Origin: Bacteroidota bacterium
Lineage (GTDB): Bacteria; Bacteroidota; Bacteroidia; AKYH767-A; 2013-40CM-41-45
Length of the DNA: 64,000 nucleotides
NCBI GenBank assembly: GCA_016711505.1
Contig: JADJSV010000017.1
Location: 124,001-188,000, forward strand
Reading direction: 5' to 3'
This document shows, piece by piece, positions 19,678-28,925 of the stretch. How positions within the stretch are numbered: position 1 is the stretch's first letter; each line of letters starts with the position of its first letter. The position numbers and the translations under genes are program-made. A model generated the notes under the pieces. That model had not been told where the DNA came from, did not search any database, and saw only the letters and a program-made list of their open reading frames with translations.

Positions 19678-20313
19678 GTGAATGACCTCCTAACCCAATC
19701 TTTCGGCTACCTCGCCTCCGTACTTCTCGCCTTTTCTCTAATTGTAACAAACGACATCCGATTCCGCTGGTTGAACAGTTTGGGGTGTGTCGCTTTCATT
19801 GTTTATGGAATTGCATTATCTGCATTTCCGATCATACTTACTAATTCACTATTATTAGGGATCAACTTATATTATCTGATCAAGATCTATAACACCACTG
19901 AAAACTTCGATTTGCTTGAATTCAACAAGGATGATCTTATAATCCGGAAGTTTCTTTTTCACTACAGGAAAGACATTAAAAATTATTTTCCGGAATATTC
20001 TATTGACGAATCGGGAGACCAGTTGCGTTTTGTTGTGCTGAGAGATCTCGTCATTGCAAATATTTTTGCAGCGCATATAACTTCTGACGGAACTGCATTT
20101 GTTAAGATCAATTACACGCTGGAAAAATTCAGAGATTTCAAAGTGGGCAAATTTATTTTTGAAAAAGAAAACAATTACCTTTTTTCAAAAGGTGTGAAGC
20201 AGATCGCTTACAAATCTGTCGACAATAAAAATCATTTGCGCTTTCTCAGGATCATGGGATTTGAAAAGAAAATTATAGATGGAAATGAGTGTTATGTAAA
20301 AATTCTATTCTGA
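19678..20313 (+). CDS. YgjV-like inner-membrane protein
   Basis: A 211-residue protein starting at GTG (an ATG four bases earlier is in another frame and stops at once). The first ~80 residues hold three hydrophobic segments (FGYLASVLLAFSLIV, LGCVAFIVYGIALS, IILTNSLLLGINLYYLI) matching the bacterial inner-membrane YgjV family. The remaining ~130 residues are soluble and acetyltransferase-like in outline (DLVIANIFAAHIT ... RFLRIMGFEKK). Function is unknown. The gene is divergent from sixA with a ~67-base gap. Confidence 0.72.
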   Translation: MNDLLTQSFGYLASVLLAFSLIVTNDIRFRWLNSLGCVAFIVYGIALSAFPIILTNSLLLGINLYYLIKIYNTTENFDLLEFNKDDLIIRKFLFHYRKDIKNYFPEYSIDESGDQLRFVVLRDLVIANIFAAHITSDGTAFVKINYTLEKFRDFKVGKFIFEKENNYLFSKGVKQIAYKSVDNKNHLRFLRIMGFEKKIIDGNECYVKILF

Positions 20314-20806
20314 CCTTTTATATTTAAATCCCGTTAGAAGAAAACATTATTACAATGAAAATATTTCCGGAATTGCTGAGTTAATTTCTGACACATATTT
20401 ATCCCCGTGGGGCCGCCGAAAAAGTAAAGCTTTGTTTATTTTTTGTAATTTCAATAAAATAGTTTTTAATAGTTGAAATTGCTGACGCCATGCGTTGAGT
20501 CCCCTCAATTTTCCCCTCTCGCATGGCTATCCGCCTGGGGCCGACAGTTTTTTTTAAATAATAAAGGGAAAATACTCCAAATGAAAATCGTTACCGCATA
20601 GATGGATATTTTTTGCTATAGAAAAACAAATTAAAAGTCCCAAAACAGGCCATTTCTGATAGCCGAAATAAATTGTTTACGTGCACTTCGACGGCTTATT
20701 CAAGCACTTCATCGTCCTTTATACTATGGTGAAAAGAAAAATGTTGTTACTCCTTCAAAAAGGAAGTTAATTTACACCAGAAAATAAATTCAATATCACT
20801 CAGATC
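20314..20806. other. Gap with nested hairpins, possible structured RNA
   Basis: Almost 500 bases without a convincing gene. At 20487-20494 GCCATGCG pairs with CGCATGGC at 20520-20527. Inside it TTGAG (20495-20499) pairs with CTCAA (20504-20508) across a TCCC loop. A T-run follows at 20548-20555. Upstream, around 20450-20480, AATTTCAA and TTGAAATT form another hairpin. The region is locally more GC-rich than its surroundings and precedes a signalling operon. It could be a leader, a small RNA on either strand or a repeat; I cannot match it to a known RNA family. Confidence 0.4.
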
Positions 20807-20998
20807 ATGTTTCTTTTACCCATCTTCTTTATTTTATTTCTCCTTCCGCCGTTTCTGAGCGGAATAATGGCGCATTCATTTGGCAGGTCATTCTGGAAAT
20901 GGTTTCTTATCGGGTGCTTTCTCCCTTTTATTGCAAATTTTATTCAGGCATTTTTACCGGATAAATCTTCTTCTGCCAAATTAACAAACAAAAAATAA
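20807..20998 (+). CDS. Small 63-residue membrane protein
   Basis: A short protein with two hydrophobic segments (FLLPIFFILFLLPPFLSGIMAH and WKWFLIGCFLPFIANFIQAFL) and a polar Ser/Lys tail. It resembles small two-helix proteins of Bacteroidota that have Gly-Arg-(S/N)-x-W-x-W between helices (GRSFWKWFLIG). Function is unknown. It is 38 bases upstream of a secreted HExxH protein gene and in the same direction as a LytS/LytTR pair. Confidence 0.65.
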   Translation: MFLLPIFFILFLLPPFLSGIMAHSFGRSFWKWFLIGCFLPFIANFIQAFLPDKSSSAKLTNKK

Positions 20999-21036
20999 TA
21001 TTTCTGCATTTCTAATAAATCAAAAAATAAATTGTC

Positions 21037-22049
21037 ATGAAAAAATTCACACTATTCCTTTTAATCTTTGCATTTAATAATTCGACCTTTGCCGGACATA
21101 AAACTATTGTCCCGAATTCTGATAAAATCAGTGAAACAACATACTTCGATTTCAGAAGTAATTATGTTCTCAATCTACATCACTTTCTTTTAAAAAAAGC
21201 ATCAACTTTCGGGAGGATGACTCATGAAAGTCAAAAACAATTTGACTCATTGTTCGCTGAAATAAAAGCTCCCATTGATATAAAAACGAAAACAGCAGTT
21301 ATGGACGCTGTTAAATTCTATACCGATAGTCTTGCAAAGAAAAATATGCTCTTCGATCCGGAAATGACTTTTCTAAAGTATGAAATGGAATCTTCCAGGA
21401 GTTTAGAAGAACTGGCAACGAAAAATATTTCTAAAAATATTCTATCCGCACTCAATAATTGTTCAGATTTTTATTCGCAACACTTATGGAATGAACAGGA
21501 TAAATTAAATCGCGAATTTATTGCTTCACGAATTGACTTGATCAAAAAAATTGAAGGTGAAGTGATCCGGAATTCATCTAAATATTATCTGTATAAGTAT
21601 AACGGCACAAAATTCAGGATCGACCTTGTTGATTACGCTACTTTTTCGGAGCATATACTACAACCGAACCTTATATCAGTGCAGTGATCTCTTCAACCTA
21701 CCGTTCACATTCAGGAACTCAAGGTGTAGAAGTGATTTTCCACGAAGTTGCACATGGTATGATTGACGCAATTTATAATGCTCAGGAAAATGCCTGTAAA
21801 GACCAGAATATGGAATTTGATCATAATGTCTGGCATACCATCCTCTTTTATTCCACCGGAATGTTTGTAAAAAATGAATTAAAGAAGCAAAATATCGATC
21901 ACGAAATATATATTTATAAAAACAAACTTGCTGATATAAATCCGGCTGTTAAGAAAACAATTGATGCTGTGGCCGCAAACTGGCAAATGTATCTCGATGA
22001 AAAGGCAACAATGAATGAGGCAATGACTAATATTCTATCAAATAAATAA
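21037..22049 (+). pseudogene. Secreted HExxH-motif protein, split by a one-base frameshift
   Basis: The first frame (216 codons to 21687) has a signal peptide (MKKFTLFLLIFAFNNSTFAG) and an alpha-helical domain. The second frame (through 22049) contains FHEVAHGMIDAIYN, a HExxH zinc-protease-type motif, followed by a helical region. Reading across the T5 run at 21642-21646 with one extra T gives FFGAYTTTEPYISAVISSTYRSH, joining the two into about 338 residues, so one deletion in a homopolymer explains the split. It may be a zinc-dependent metallopeptidase-like secreted protein; the third zinc ligand is not evident. It lies 14 bases upstream of a LytS kinase gene. Confidence 0.72.
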
Positions 22050-22062
22050 TCAAGGATCATTA

Positions 22063-23073
22063 ATGCAAACAAAACTCATAAGCAGAAAAAGTATATATAT
22101 TCTCTTTTTCGTTCTTGACATAATTACCTCTATTGAACGTGGGTTTTTGTTTCCAAACATGAACGCCTTCTTTCATATTTCTTTGTTCATTGGAACATTT
22201 CTCGTCCTTTTAATTAATTGGGAATTTCTTTTGTTCATAAGCAGCGTTTTGAATAAACGATTGCCGATTGTAAACAATCCTGTGAAAAGAATAATTACAC
22301 AGGTTTTACTTTGTTTTATTGTAATAAATATATCCGGCTTTAGTTTATTCAATTACGCTGAAAGTTATTTCAAAATTACAACACCGGAAATTCTTCAGAA
22401 AATAATACCTGTTCTGTACCTGTTTATGTCAATGATAATTAATCTGATCTACTTTGGCTCGTATTACTTCAGAGAATGGAAAGAAAATCTAGTCCGTTCG
22501 GAGCGTCTGCAAAAAGAACAAACACAAGTAAAATATGATGCGCTGAGAAACCAACTCAATCCACACTTCCTTTTTAATGCACTGACTTCACTGAATAGTC
22601 TTATCTTCGAAAATCAGCAACTTGCAAGTGAATTTCTACAACAACTTTCAAAAGTTTATCGTTATACATTACAGAATAAAGATAAAGACACTGTCTCACT
22701 GAGTACAGAAATTGATTTTATCAATAATTATATCTTTCTGTTTAAAACGAGATTTGAAAACGCTATTCACTTCAAGATTGAAATAGATAAAGATTCACGT
22801 GACAAAGGTATTGTGCCTGTTACGATTCAGGTGCTGATTGAAAATGCCGTTAAACACAATATTGTGACTGACAAATCCCCGCTCATCATTTCAATTATTG
22901 CAAAAGGAAATTTTCTTACTGTTGAAAATACAGTCAATAAAAAATCACAGGTAGAAGCCAGCAACAAACAAGGACTGGAGAACCTGAAAACACTATATCA
23001 ATATCTATCGGATACAGATGTTGAAATAACAGAAACTGATTCACTATTCAAAGTCAGAATTCCACTAATTTAA
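22063..23073 (+). CDS. LytS-type sensor histidine kinase
   Basis: A 336-residue membrane kinase. Four hydrophobic segments occupy about residues 8-150, then the histidine-kinase domain begins with RNQLNPHFLFNALTSLNSLIF, in which the His of NPHFLFN is the phospho-acceptor. The ATPase region follows (IQVLIENAVKHNI as N box, then KQGLENLKTLYQYLS). This is the HPK8 (LytS/YehU) class found in Bacteroidota. It overlaps nothing and is 16 bases upstream of the LytTR regulator it should phosphorylate. The signal is unknown. Confidence 0.9.
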   Translation: MQTKLISRKSIYILFFVLDIITSIERGFLFPNMNAFFHISLFIGTFLVLLINWEFLLFISSVLNKRLPIVNNPVKRIITQVLLCFIVINISGFSLFNYAESYFKITTPEILQKIIPVLYLFMSMIINLIYFGSYYFREWKENLVRSERLQKEQTQVKYDALRNQLNPHFLFNALTSLNSLIFENQQLASEFLQQLSKVYRYTLQNKDKDTVSLSTEIDFINNYIFLFKTRFENAIHFKIEIDKDSRDKGIVPVTIQVLIENAVKHNIVTDKSPLIISIIAKGNFLTVENTVNKKSQVEASNKQGLENLKTLYQYLSDTDVEITETDSLFKVRIPLI

Positions 23074-23088
23074 AATCAGCAGAATAAA

Positions 23089-23856
23089 ATGAAAGCAATT
23101 ATTATTGAAGACGAACCACTGGTTGCAAAAGATCTTATCAATATTATTAAACAAATTGATTCTAAAATCGAGATCGTAACAATACTTGATTCTGTCAAAT
23201 CCAGCATTGACTATTTCAATTCAAATCCTGAGCCTGAATTATTATTCATGGATATTCAGCTGAGTGATGGTGTTAGTTTTGATATTTTCAATCATATCCA
23301 GATATCTTGTCCGATAATTTTCACAACCGCTTATAATGAATTTGCTATCCGGGCATTCAAAGTTAACAGTATCGACTATCTTCTGAAACCCATAGACAAG
23401 TCGGAACTAATTATTGCGTTGGATAAATTTTCAAAATATCGTTCAACTCAATCCGAAATTATAAAAGATCAGATCAAGTCACTAATGAATCATCTTACTA
23501 TTCCGGGGCAAACAAAGATCTATAAAGAACGGTTTACGGCAAATTCGGGCAAGACACATCTTGTCATCAACTATACAAATATTGCCTGCTTTCAAAAGGA
23601 TGCATTGATCTATATTCAGACAATAGATAAAGAACAATATATTACAGACTTTCAGACAATGGAAGAAATTGAGGAGGTGTTAAACCCTGCAATTTTTTTC
23701 AGGGCAAACAGACAATTCATTATAAATATAAATTCTGTTGAATCATATAGAACTGACTCCTACGGAAAATTAATTGCAAAATTGAAAGCGCCAAATGTAA
23801 TTACTATTGATATCAGCAGAGAGAAAGCACAGGCGTTTAAGAGTTGGCTGCATTGA
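23089..23856 (+). CDS. LytTR-family response regulator
   Basis: A 255-residue two-domain regulator. The receiver domain (residues 1-120) has the acidic pocket IIEDEPL and the phospho-acceptor Asp in LLFMDIQLSDG, plus TAYNEFAIRAFKVNSIDYLLKPID. The C-terminal ~100 residues form a LytTR DNA-binding domain (IACFQKDALIYIQT ... FFRANRQFIININSVESY). It is encoded directly after its LytS partner and likely co-transcribed. Target genes are unknown; members of this class often control nearby genes or cell-surface functions. Confidence 0.92.
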   Translation: MKAIIIEDEPLVAKDLINIIKQIDSKIEIVTILDSVKSSIDYFNSNPEPELLFMDIQLSDGVSFDIFNHIQISCPIIFTTAYNEFAIRAFKVNSIDYLLKPIDKSELIIALDKFSKYRSTQSEIIKDQIKSLMNHLTIPGQTKIYKERFTANSGKTHLVINYTNIACFQKDALIYIQTIDKEQYITDFQTMEEIEEVLNPAIFFRANRQFIININSVESYRTDSYGKLIAKLKAPNVITIDISREKAQAFKSWLH

Positions 23857-24204
23857 GTTCTTTATTAAAAATTTAAGCTTTTTAGGTTTAAGAAAATATT
23901 CTGTTTTTAATTTTATAGTTTTGAATAATATTTAAATAAAAGTGAATACAGAGTAAAGAGTATGAAAAATTGAATAATTTAAATACCCTTTTAGCTATCA
24001 AACCCGAATCATTTTTTTCGAAAACAGTAAATTTTCCCCTTTTTAAAGTCTCTATAGATTGGATTTTTCGTGGTTTTTATTAGAATATTACATATTTCGG
24101 CTTTCTATTCTGTTCATTAAAAAATTAATTTGCCATTTTTCAGAATATTAACTAATTTGTCCATCGCGGGGATTTGCGCCCAATACAATAAATCAACTTG
24201 AACT
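23857..24204. other. A/T-rich gap before the lysyl-oxidase gene
   Basis: About 350 bases, very A/T-rich, containing runs of T and A but no convincing hairpin-plus-T terminator or reading frame. It presumably carries the promoter of the TTG-started gene at 24205. Confidence 0.45.
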
Positions 24205-27200
24205 TTGCTGAAAAAATTACTACTTGCATTCATTCTATGTTTGACAACATGGAATTCCAATGCCCAAACTTTCAGCTGGACGGGCAATGAACCAATCATG
24301 GACAATCAAACGGATACTATTCCAATTATAGTTTCCGGACTTCCAACTGTTATTGATACGACTTTTGGTTTGGCCCATGTGTGTATGGATATAACACATA
24401 CTTACAAGAATGATCTTGTAATGAAACTCATGTCGCCGGATGGAGTGATCATCACATTGATCTCTGGTGTGGGTGGTTCTGCGAATAATTTTTTAGGTAC
24501 TTGTGTTGGTATGGATGGAACTGCTTTCAGCAATGGCCAGGCTCCCTACACAGGAATATATCTACCTACAGGCAATACAAGTTTATTTAACAATGGACAA
24601 AATCCTAATGGTACATGGAAATTTATTGTAAGCGATCAGGCAACTACCGATACAGGATCTATCCATACTGCCAGCATTGTGTTTGTTCAAAATCCACCTA
24701 ACCCCGGACAAACGACTGTTGGTAGCGGGCCACAAGGCACTTACACTTGCGCAACTTGCGTTTGTCCGGGTGGTGCTTCTGCCTGTGATCTTTTACCGGA
24801 TATGACTGCTTCAGCAAAAGAAATTACAGTAAATCACACTGAAGCTCCGGGATTTCTTTACATAGCGAATGCAACTCCGAATATTGGATACGGACCAATT
24901 GATATTTTTGGTGTAGACTCATGTTATTGCGGAACCACTCTTGTTCCTTGCGGAACGGTCTGCCCTAACGGAGATGATATAAAACATCTTGTTAAGCAAA
25001 GAATTTATCAGAAAGTTCCCGGTACAGATACTCTTACTTATTATGATCGGGAAGCAGGTAAGATGACTTATCACGCAGCGCATGGCCACTTACACGTTGA
25101 TCATTGGTCTAATTACACTTTGAGAACTGCAACTTCAAATCCCGATGCAAGAACATGGCCTATAGTTGGAACAGGTGTGAAACAAAGTTTCTGTCTTATC
25201 AATCTTGGTCATTGTTCAACTAATCCCGGACAATGTGTCGACAACAACGGTAATCCAATGACAACTTTTCCAAACAACAACTTCGGATTTCACACCGGTT
25301 GTGGTTTAACTCAGGGAATTTATCCGGGTAATTATGATGTTTACAGTATTTCATTGAATGATCCGATTCCTCTTAATAATATTTGTAACGGAACATATTA
25401 TGTAGTCTCAATTACAGATCCTGAAAATAATTTCCTTGAAAGTGACGAGAATAATAACTGGGTTGCTGTACCAATTACTTTAACTCAGCAAAACTCTGCA
25501 CCTACAATTACTGCTGCAGGACCAACTCTTATCTGTGCCGGCGGAAGTGTGACCTTGAATTCAAGTGTTGCAAGTAATTATTTATGGTCGACCGGTGAGA
25601 CAACTCAATCAATTACAGTTTCTGCACCGGGTAGCTATACTGTTTCTACAAATTGCGGATCATCTGTTTCTACATCTACACCTGTCGTTGTTTCTACAAT
25701 TCCAATTACTGCAAGTGCAACAGCAACTGAACCTTCTTGCAATGGCAACACTGTTCAATTGAATGCTACAGGAACTTCGGGTGGAACGCAAAATGTTTCA
25801 ACTACATTTTCTACAAACGTTCCGGTTGTTATTCCTGATAATAATTCAACCGGTGTTACTTCACCAATCGTTGTATCGGGAATTAGTCCTGCTACATTAA
25901 CAACTACTTCTGTTGTTTCAGTAAGAATTAATCTTACTCACACTTATGATGGCGATCTTGCAATATCACTTGTTGCACCGAGCGGAAATACAATTCTGTT
26001 AAGTAATCGTCGTGGTAGTGGTGGCGATAATTTCATCAACACCGTTTTTTCAATGCCGGCTACTACACTGATCAGTACAGGAACCGCGCCTTTTACAGGG
26101 ACATACAGGCCTGATGGAAACTTCAATGCTTTGACAGGAAATGCAAACGGTACTTGGTTACTGAAAGTGCAGGATCTTGCAAACGTTGACACCGGAAGAA
26201 TTCAAAATTGGACACTCAACATCAACAATGCAATTCCGGAAACAATAAGTTATTCATGGACTTCAACTCCGAGTGGATTTACTTCTTCAGTTCAGAATCC
26301 AACTGATGTTCCTGTTGCAAACACAACTTACACAGTTGTTGCTACCAGCAGCGCTACCGGATGTTCTGCTACAAATTCTGTCAGCGTTGCAGTTCCTGAC
26401 ACTCTTTCGATAAATTCATTTGCGCCAGTAAGTGGTGTTGCAGGAACACTTGTTACAATTATTGGAACAGGTTTTACCAATGCAAGTGCAGTAACTTTTG
26501 CAGGAAACAATGCTGCTTCATTTACTGTTATAAGTGCAACAGAAATTCAAGCGGTTGTTCCAAATGTTAGCCCGGTTATTGGAGCAATATGTGTCACAAA
26601 CGACAAAGGATGCATAGTTTGTTCTGCTTCAACATTTGCAATCACAACAGGAATAACACTGAATGTAAAATTATATATAGAAGGATTTTATATTTCTGCA
26701 GGACAAATGAAAGCAGTTGCAGATCCTATAGCGAATCCGTCGATCTGTGATACCATTGTTGTAAAATTACATCAGTCTGTTTCTCCTTATTCTGAAGTTC
26801 AAAGTTTCAAGAGCACTATCAACACAATTGGTGAAGGAAGTTTTGTTTTCCCTTCTGAATTGTTGAATGGAAGTTTCTACATTAGTGTTCATCACAGAAA
26901 TGCATTGGAAACATGGAGTTCATCACCTGTTACTTTCACAGGAGCTGTAACAACATATATCTTCAGTGATGCAATCACAAAAGCACTTGGAAGCAATATG
27001 CGGAATCTTGGTGATGGCCGGTTTGCATTGTTCTCCGGTGATGTTGATCAAAGTGGTACGATCGAAGTTATCGACATGAATAGCATTCAGAATGCAGCAC
27101 AGATCAATGCATCCGGTTATATTCCGGAAGATCTGAATGGAGATGGAATCGTAGAATCTTCTGATTACAGTTTGTTTGAAAATAACATGAATGTTTTCAG

Positions 27201-27213
27201 AGTGCATCCGTAA
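24205..27213 (+). CDS. Secreted lysyl-oxidase-like protein with two P-domains
   Basis: A 1002-residue protein from a TTG start giving a strong signal peptide (LKKLLLAFILCLTTWNSNAQ). Domains in order: P-proprotein domain (~22-165, MKLMSPDGVIITLISG); lysyl-oxidase-like domain (~195-425) with the copper-site-like HAAHGHLHVDHWSNYTL and CVDNNGN; Ig-like (~430-505); a second P-domain (~530-680, AISLVAPSGNTILLSN); Ig-like; IPT/TIG (~735-805, SGVAGTLVTIIGTGFTNASAV); C-terminal dockerin/EF-hand-like repeats (SGDVDQSGTIEVID, DLNGDGIVESSD). No T9SS sorting domain is visible. Lysyl oxidases oxidise peptidyl lysine for cross-linking; a matrix-related role is inference. Confidence 0.85.
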   Translation: MLKKLLLAFILCLTTWNSNAQTFSWTGNEPIMDNQTDTIPIIVSGLPTVIDTTFGLAHVCMDITHTYKNDLVMKLMSPDGVIITLISGVGGSANNFLGTCVGMDGTAFSNGQAPYTGIYLPTGNTSLFNNGQNPNGTWKFIVSDQATTDTGSIHTASIVFVQNPPNPGQTTVGSGPQGTYTCATCVCPGGASACDLLPDMTASAKEITVNHTEAPGFLYIANATPNIGYGPIDIFGVDSCYCGTTLVPCGTVCPNGDDIKHLVKQRIYQKVPGTDTLTYYDREAGKMTYHAAHGHLHVDHWSNYTLRTATSNPDARTWPIVGTGVKQSFCLINLGHCSTNPGQCVDNNGNPMTTFPNNNFGFHTGCGLTQGIYPGNYDVYSISLNDPIPLNNICNGTYYVVSITDPENNFLESDENNNWVAVPITLTQQNSAPTITAAGPTLICAGGSVTLNSSVASNYLWSTGETTQSITVSAPGSYTVSTNCGSSVSTSTPVVVSTIPITASATATEPSCNGNTVQLNATGTSGGTQNVSTTFSTNVPVVIPDNNSTGVTSPIVVSGISPATLTTTSVVSVRINLTHTYDGDLAISLVAPSGNTILLSNRRGSGGDNFINTVFSMPATTLISTGTAPFTGTYRPDGNFNALTGNANGTWLLKVQDLANVDTGRIQNWTLNINNAIPETISYSWTSTPSGFTSSVQNPTDVPVANTTYTVVATSSATGCSATNSVSVAVPDTLSINSFAPVSGVAGTLVTIIGTGFTNASAVTFAGNNAASFTVISATEIQAVVPNVSPVIGAICVTNDKGCIVCSASTFAITTGITLNVKLYIEGFYISAGQMKAVADPIANPSICDTIVVKLHQSVSPYSEVQSFKSTINTIGEGSFVFPSELLNGSFYISVHHRNALETWSSSPVTFTGAVTTYIFSDAITKALGSNMRNLGDGRFALFSGDVDQSGTIEVIDMNSIQNAAQINASGYIPEDLNGDGIVESSDYSLFENNMNVFRVHP

Positions 27214-27229
27214 GAGGGTGTGAATTGGT

Positions 27230-27308
27230 TTTCGTCTTTCGTTTATCGTCTTTCGTGTTTAAGAATTACTTTAGACGAAAAACGAGAAACGATAGATGAA
27301 AAACGAAA
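27230..27308. repeat. Imperfect inverted repeat, TTTCGT-type
   Basis: Arms at 27230-27255 and 27283-27308 are about 26 bases each with roughly five mismatches, several wobble-compatible in RNA. The core word TTTCGTCTTTCG is repeated within the left arm. It lies after the stop of the lysyl-oxidase gene and before the DEAD-helicase promoter, and could act as a terminator-like hairpin or be an intergenic repeat family. Confidence 0.6.
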
Positions 27309-27333
27309 TTTCACTCCATCCATTAGAAATTCG

Positions 27334-27341
27334 TATCTTCG
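27334..27341 (+). promoter_or_regulatory. Possible -7 element upstream of DEAD helicase
   Basis: TATCTTCG resembles the Bacteroidota -7 consensus TAnnTTTG with one change. A TTTC lies about 21 bases upstream as a weak -33. The start codon at 27360 is 18 bases downstream, leaving a short leader. Weak evidence. Confidence 0.3.
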
Positions 27342-27359
27342 CACAGAATAAAAATACGA

Positions 27360-28598
27360 ATGGAAGATTTAGGATTTGAAGCATTTAATTTCAGTGATGA
27401 TTTATTAGATGGTCTATATACAATGGGGTATGAAAAACCCACACCAATACAAAACAGTGTTATTCCCGAAATTTTAGCTAAGCGCGATGTTTTAGCATGC
27501 GCTCAGACAGGAACAGGCAAAACTGCTGCATATCTATTACCCACTTTACAGCAAATTTCTGACAGCAAAACTCCACATACTGCAGCTTTGATTCTTGCCC
27601 CGACACGTGAACTTGCAGTCCAGATCGATCAGGCATTTCAGGGCTTTGCATATTTTACTCATGCAAATTCAATCGCAGTATACGGTGGAAATGATGGCTT
27701 TTCTTTTGACAGAGAAAAAAAAGCATTGATGGAAGGAACTTCAGTAATAATTGCTACTCCGGGCAGATTGCTAAGTCATCTGAAACTTGGTTATGTAAAA
27801 ATGGATCAGCTGGAAACATTGATCCTGGATGAAGCGGATAAAATGCTTGACATGGGTTTTTACGAAGACATCATGACGATCAATAAATTTTTACCGGAGA
27901 AAAAACAGATCCTTTTATTCAGTGCAACGATGCCTGTGAAGATCCGTCCGCTGGCAAAAAAGCTAATGAACAATCCGGTAGAGATCAATATTGCAATCAG
28001 TAAACCTGCTGCCGGTGTCGATCAGAAAGCTTATGTTGTTTTTGATGACCAGAAAAACAATCTTATCGTGAATTTACTGGCTGAAAGAAAGATCAGCACT
28101 GCTTTGATATTTGCATCAACAAAAATTGCAGTGAAAACGCTTGAGAAAGAATTACAGAGAAGAAATCTTCCTGCTGCTGCTATTCACAGCGATCTTACTC
28201 AAGAGATGCGTGAAAGCGTTTTATTGAATTTCAAAAATAAAAAAGTTCCTGTGCTTATCGCTACTGATATCCTGTCACGCGGAATTGATATTGAGAACAT
28301 CGCACTTGTGATCAATTACGATGTTCCGGGAGATGCAGAAGATTATGTACATCGTGTCGGCAGAACTGCCAGAGCAGAAACAACCGGAGAGGCAATTACT
28401 TTTATAAGTCCGAAAGATCAGTCACGTTTTGTACAAATTGAAACATTTATTGAAAGTACAATTCCGAAGATCCCATTACCTGAGGTTTTAGGAAAAGGTC
28501 CCGAGTGGAATCCTGTTGAACAAAAAAGAAATAATTTTGGCGGTAAGAAAAGAAATTTTTCAAAAAAGAAAAAACCTAATCATAGCCAGAAAAAATAA
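27360..28598 (+). CDS. DEAD-box RNA helicase
   Basis: A 412-residue helicase with all core motifs: Q motif (PTPIQNSVIP), AQTGTGKT (Walker A), PTRELA, TPGRL, DEAD at the Walker B, SAT, HRVGRTAR. The tail after ~385 is basic and Lys/Asn-rich (RNNFGGKKRNFSKKKKPN), typical of RhlE-like Bacteroidota helicases that help ribosome assembly or RNA turnover in the cold. The exact role cannot be told from the sequence. A DUF1456 gene follows after 12 bases. Confidence 0.93.
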   Translation: MEDLGFEAFNFSDDLLDGLYTMGYEKPTPIQNSVIPEILAKRDVLACAQTGTGKTAAYLLPTLQQISDSKTPHTAALILAPTRELAVQIDQAFQGFAYFTHANSIAVYGGNDGFSFDREKKALMEGTSVIIATPGRLLSHLKLGYVKMDQLETLILDEADKMLDMGFYEDIMTINKFLPEKKQILLFSATMPVKIRPLAKKLMNNPVEINIAISKPAAGVDQKAYVVFDDQKNNLIVNLLAERKISTALIFASTKIAVKTLEKELQRRNLPAAAIHSDLTQEMRESVLLNFKNKKVPVLIATDILSRGIDIENIALVINYDVPGDAEDYVHRVGRTARAETTGEAITFISPKDQSRFVQIETFIESTIPKIPLPEVLGKGPEWNPVEQKRNNFGGKKRNFSKKKKPNHSQKK

Positions 28599-28610
28599 TC
28601 TCTCAATACG

Positions 28611-28856
28611 ATGCTTACCAATAACGATATCTTCAAAAAATTACGCGTCGCACTTGAATTACGTGACGACGATATCATTAAAATTCTGAAGCTTGTAAAT
28701 TTTGAAATCAGTAAAACAGAATTGAGTGCTATTTTCCGCAATGAAGACCACCCTAATTATAAACCTTGCGGTGATCAGCTACTGCGGAATTTTTTGAATG
28801 GACTTGTCATTTATAAGCGAGGGCCGATGCCGAAAAGAATGAATGATGAAAAGTGA
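28611..28856 (+). CDS. DUF1456 family protein
   Basis: An 81-residue protein matching one repeat of the YehS/DUF1456 family (MLTNNDIFKKLRVALELRDDDIIKIL ... LSAIFRNEDHPNYKPCGDQLLRNFLNGL). The classic E. coli protein has two such repeats; this has one, as often in Bacteroidota. Function is unknown. It follows the DEAD-helicase gene closely and probably shares its transcript. Confidence 0.8.
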   Translation: MLTNNDIFKKLRVALELRDDDIIKILKLVNFEISKTELSAIFRNEDHPNYKPCGDQLLRNFLNGLVIYKRGPMPKRMNDEK

Positions 28857-28925
28857 ATAATATCCGGGCTCATTTAAATATTGAGACATTGTTGCAGCAC
28901 TTTTCACCATTCATTTTTATTTTAA

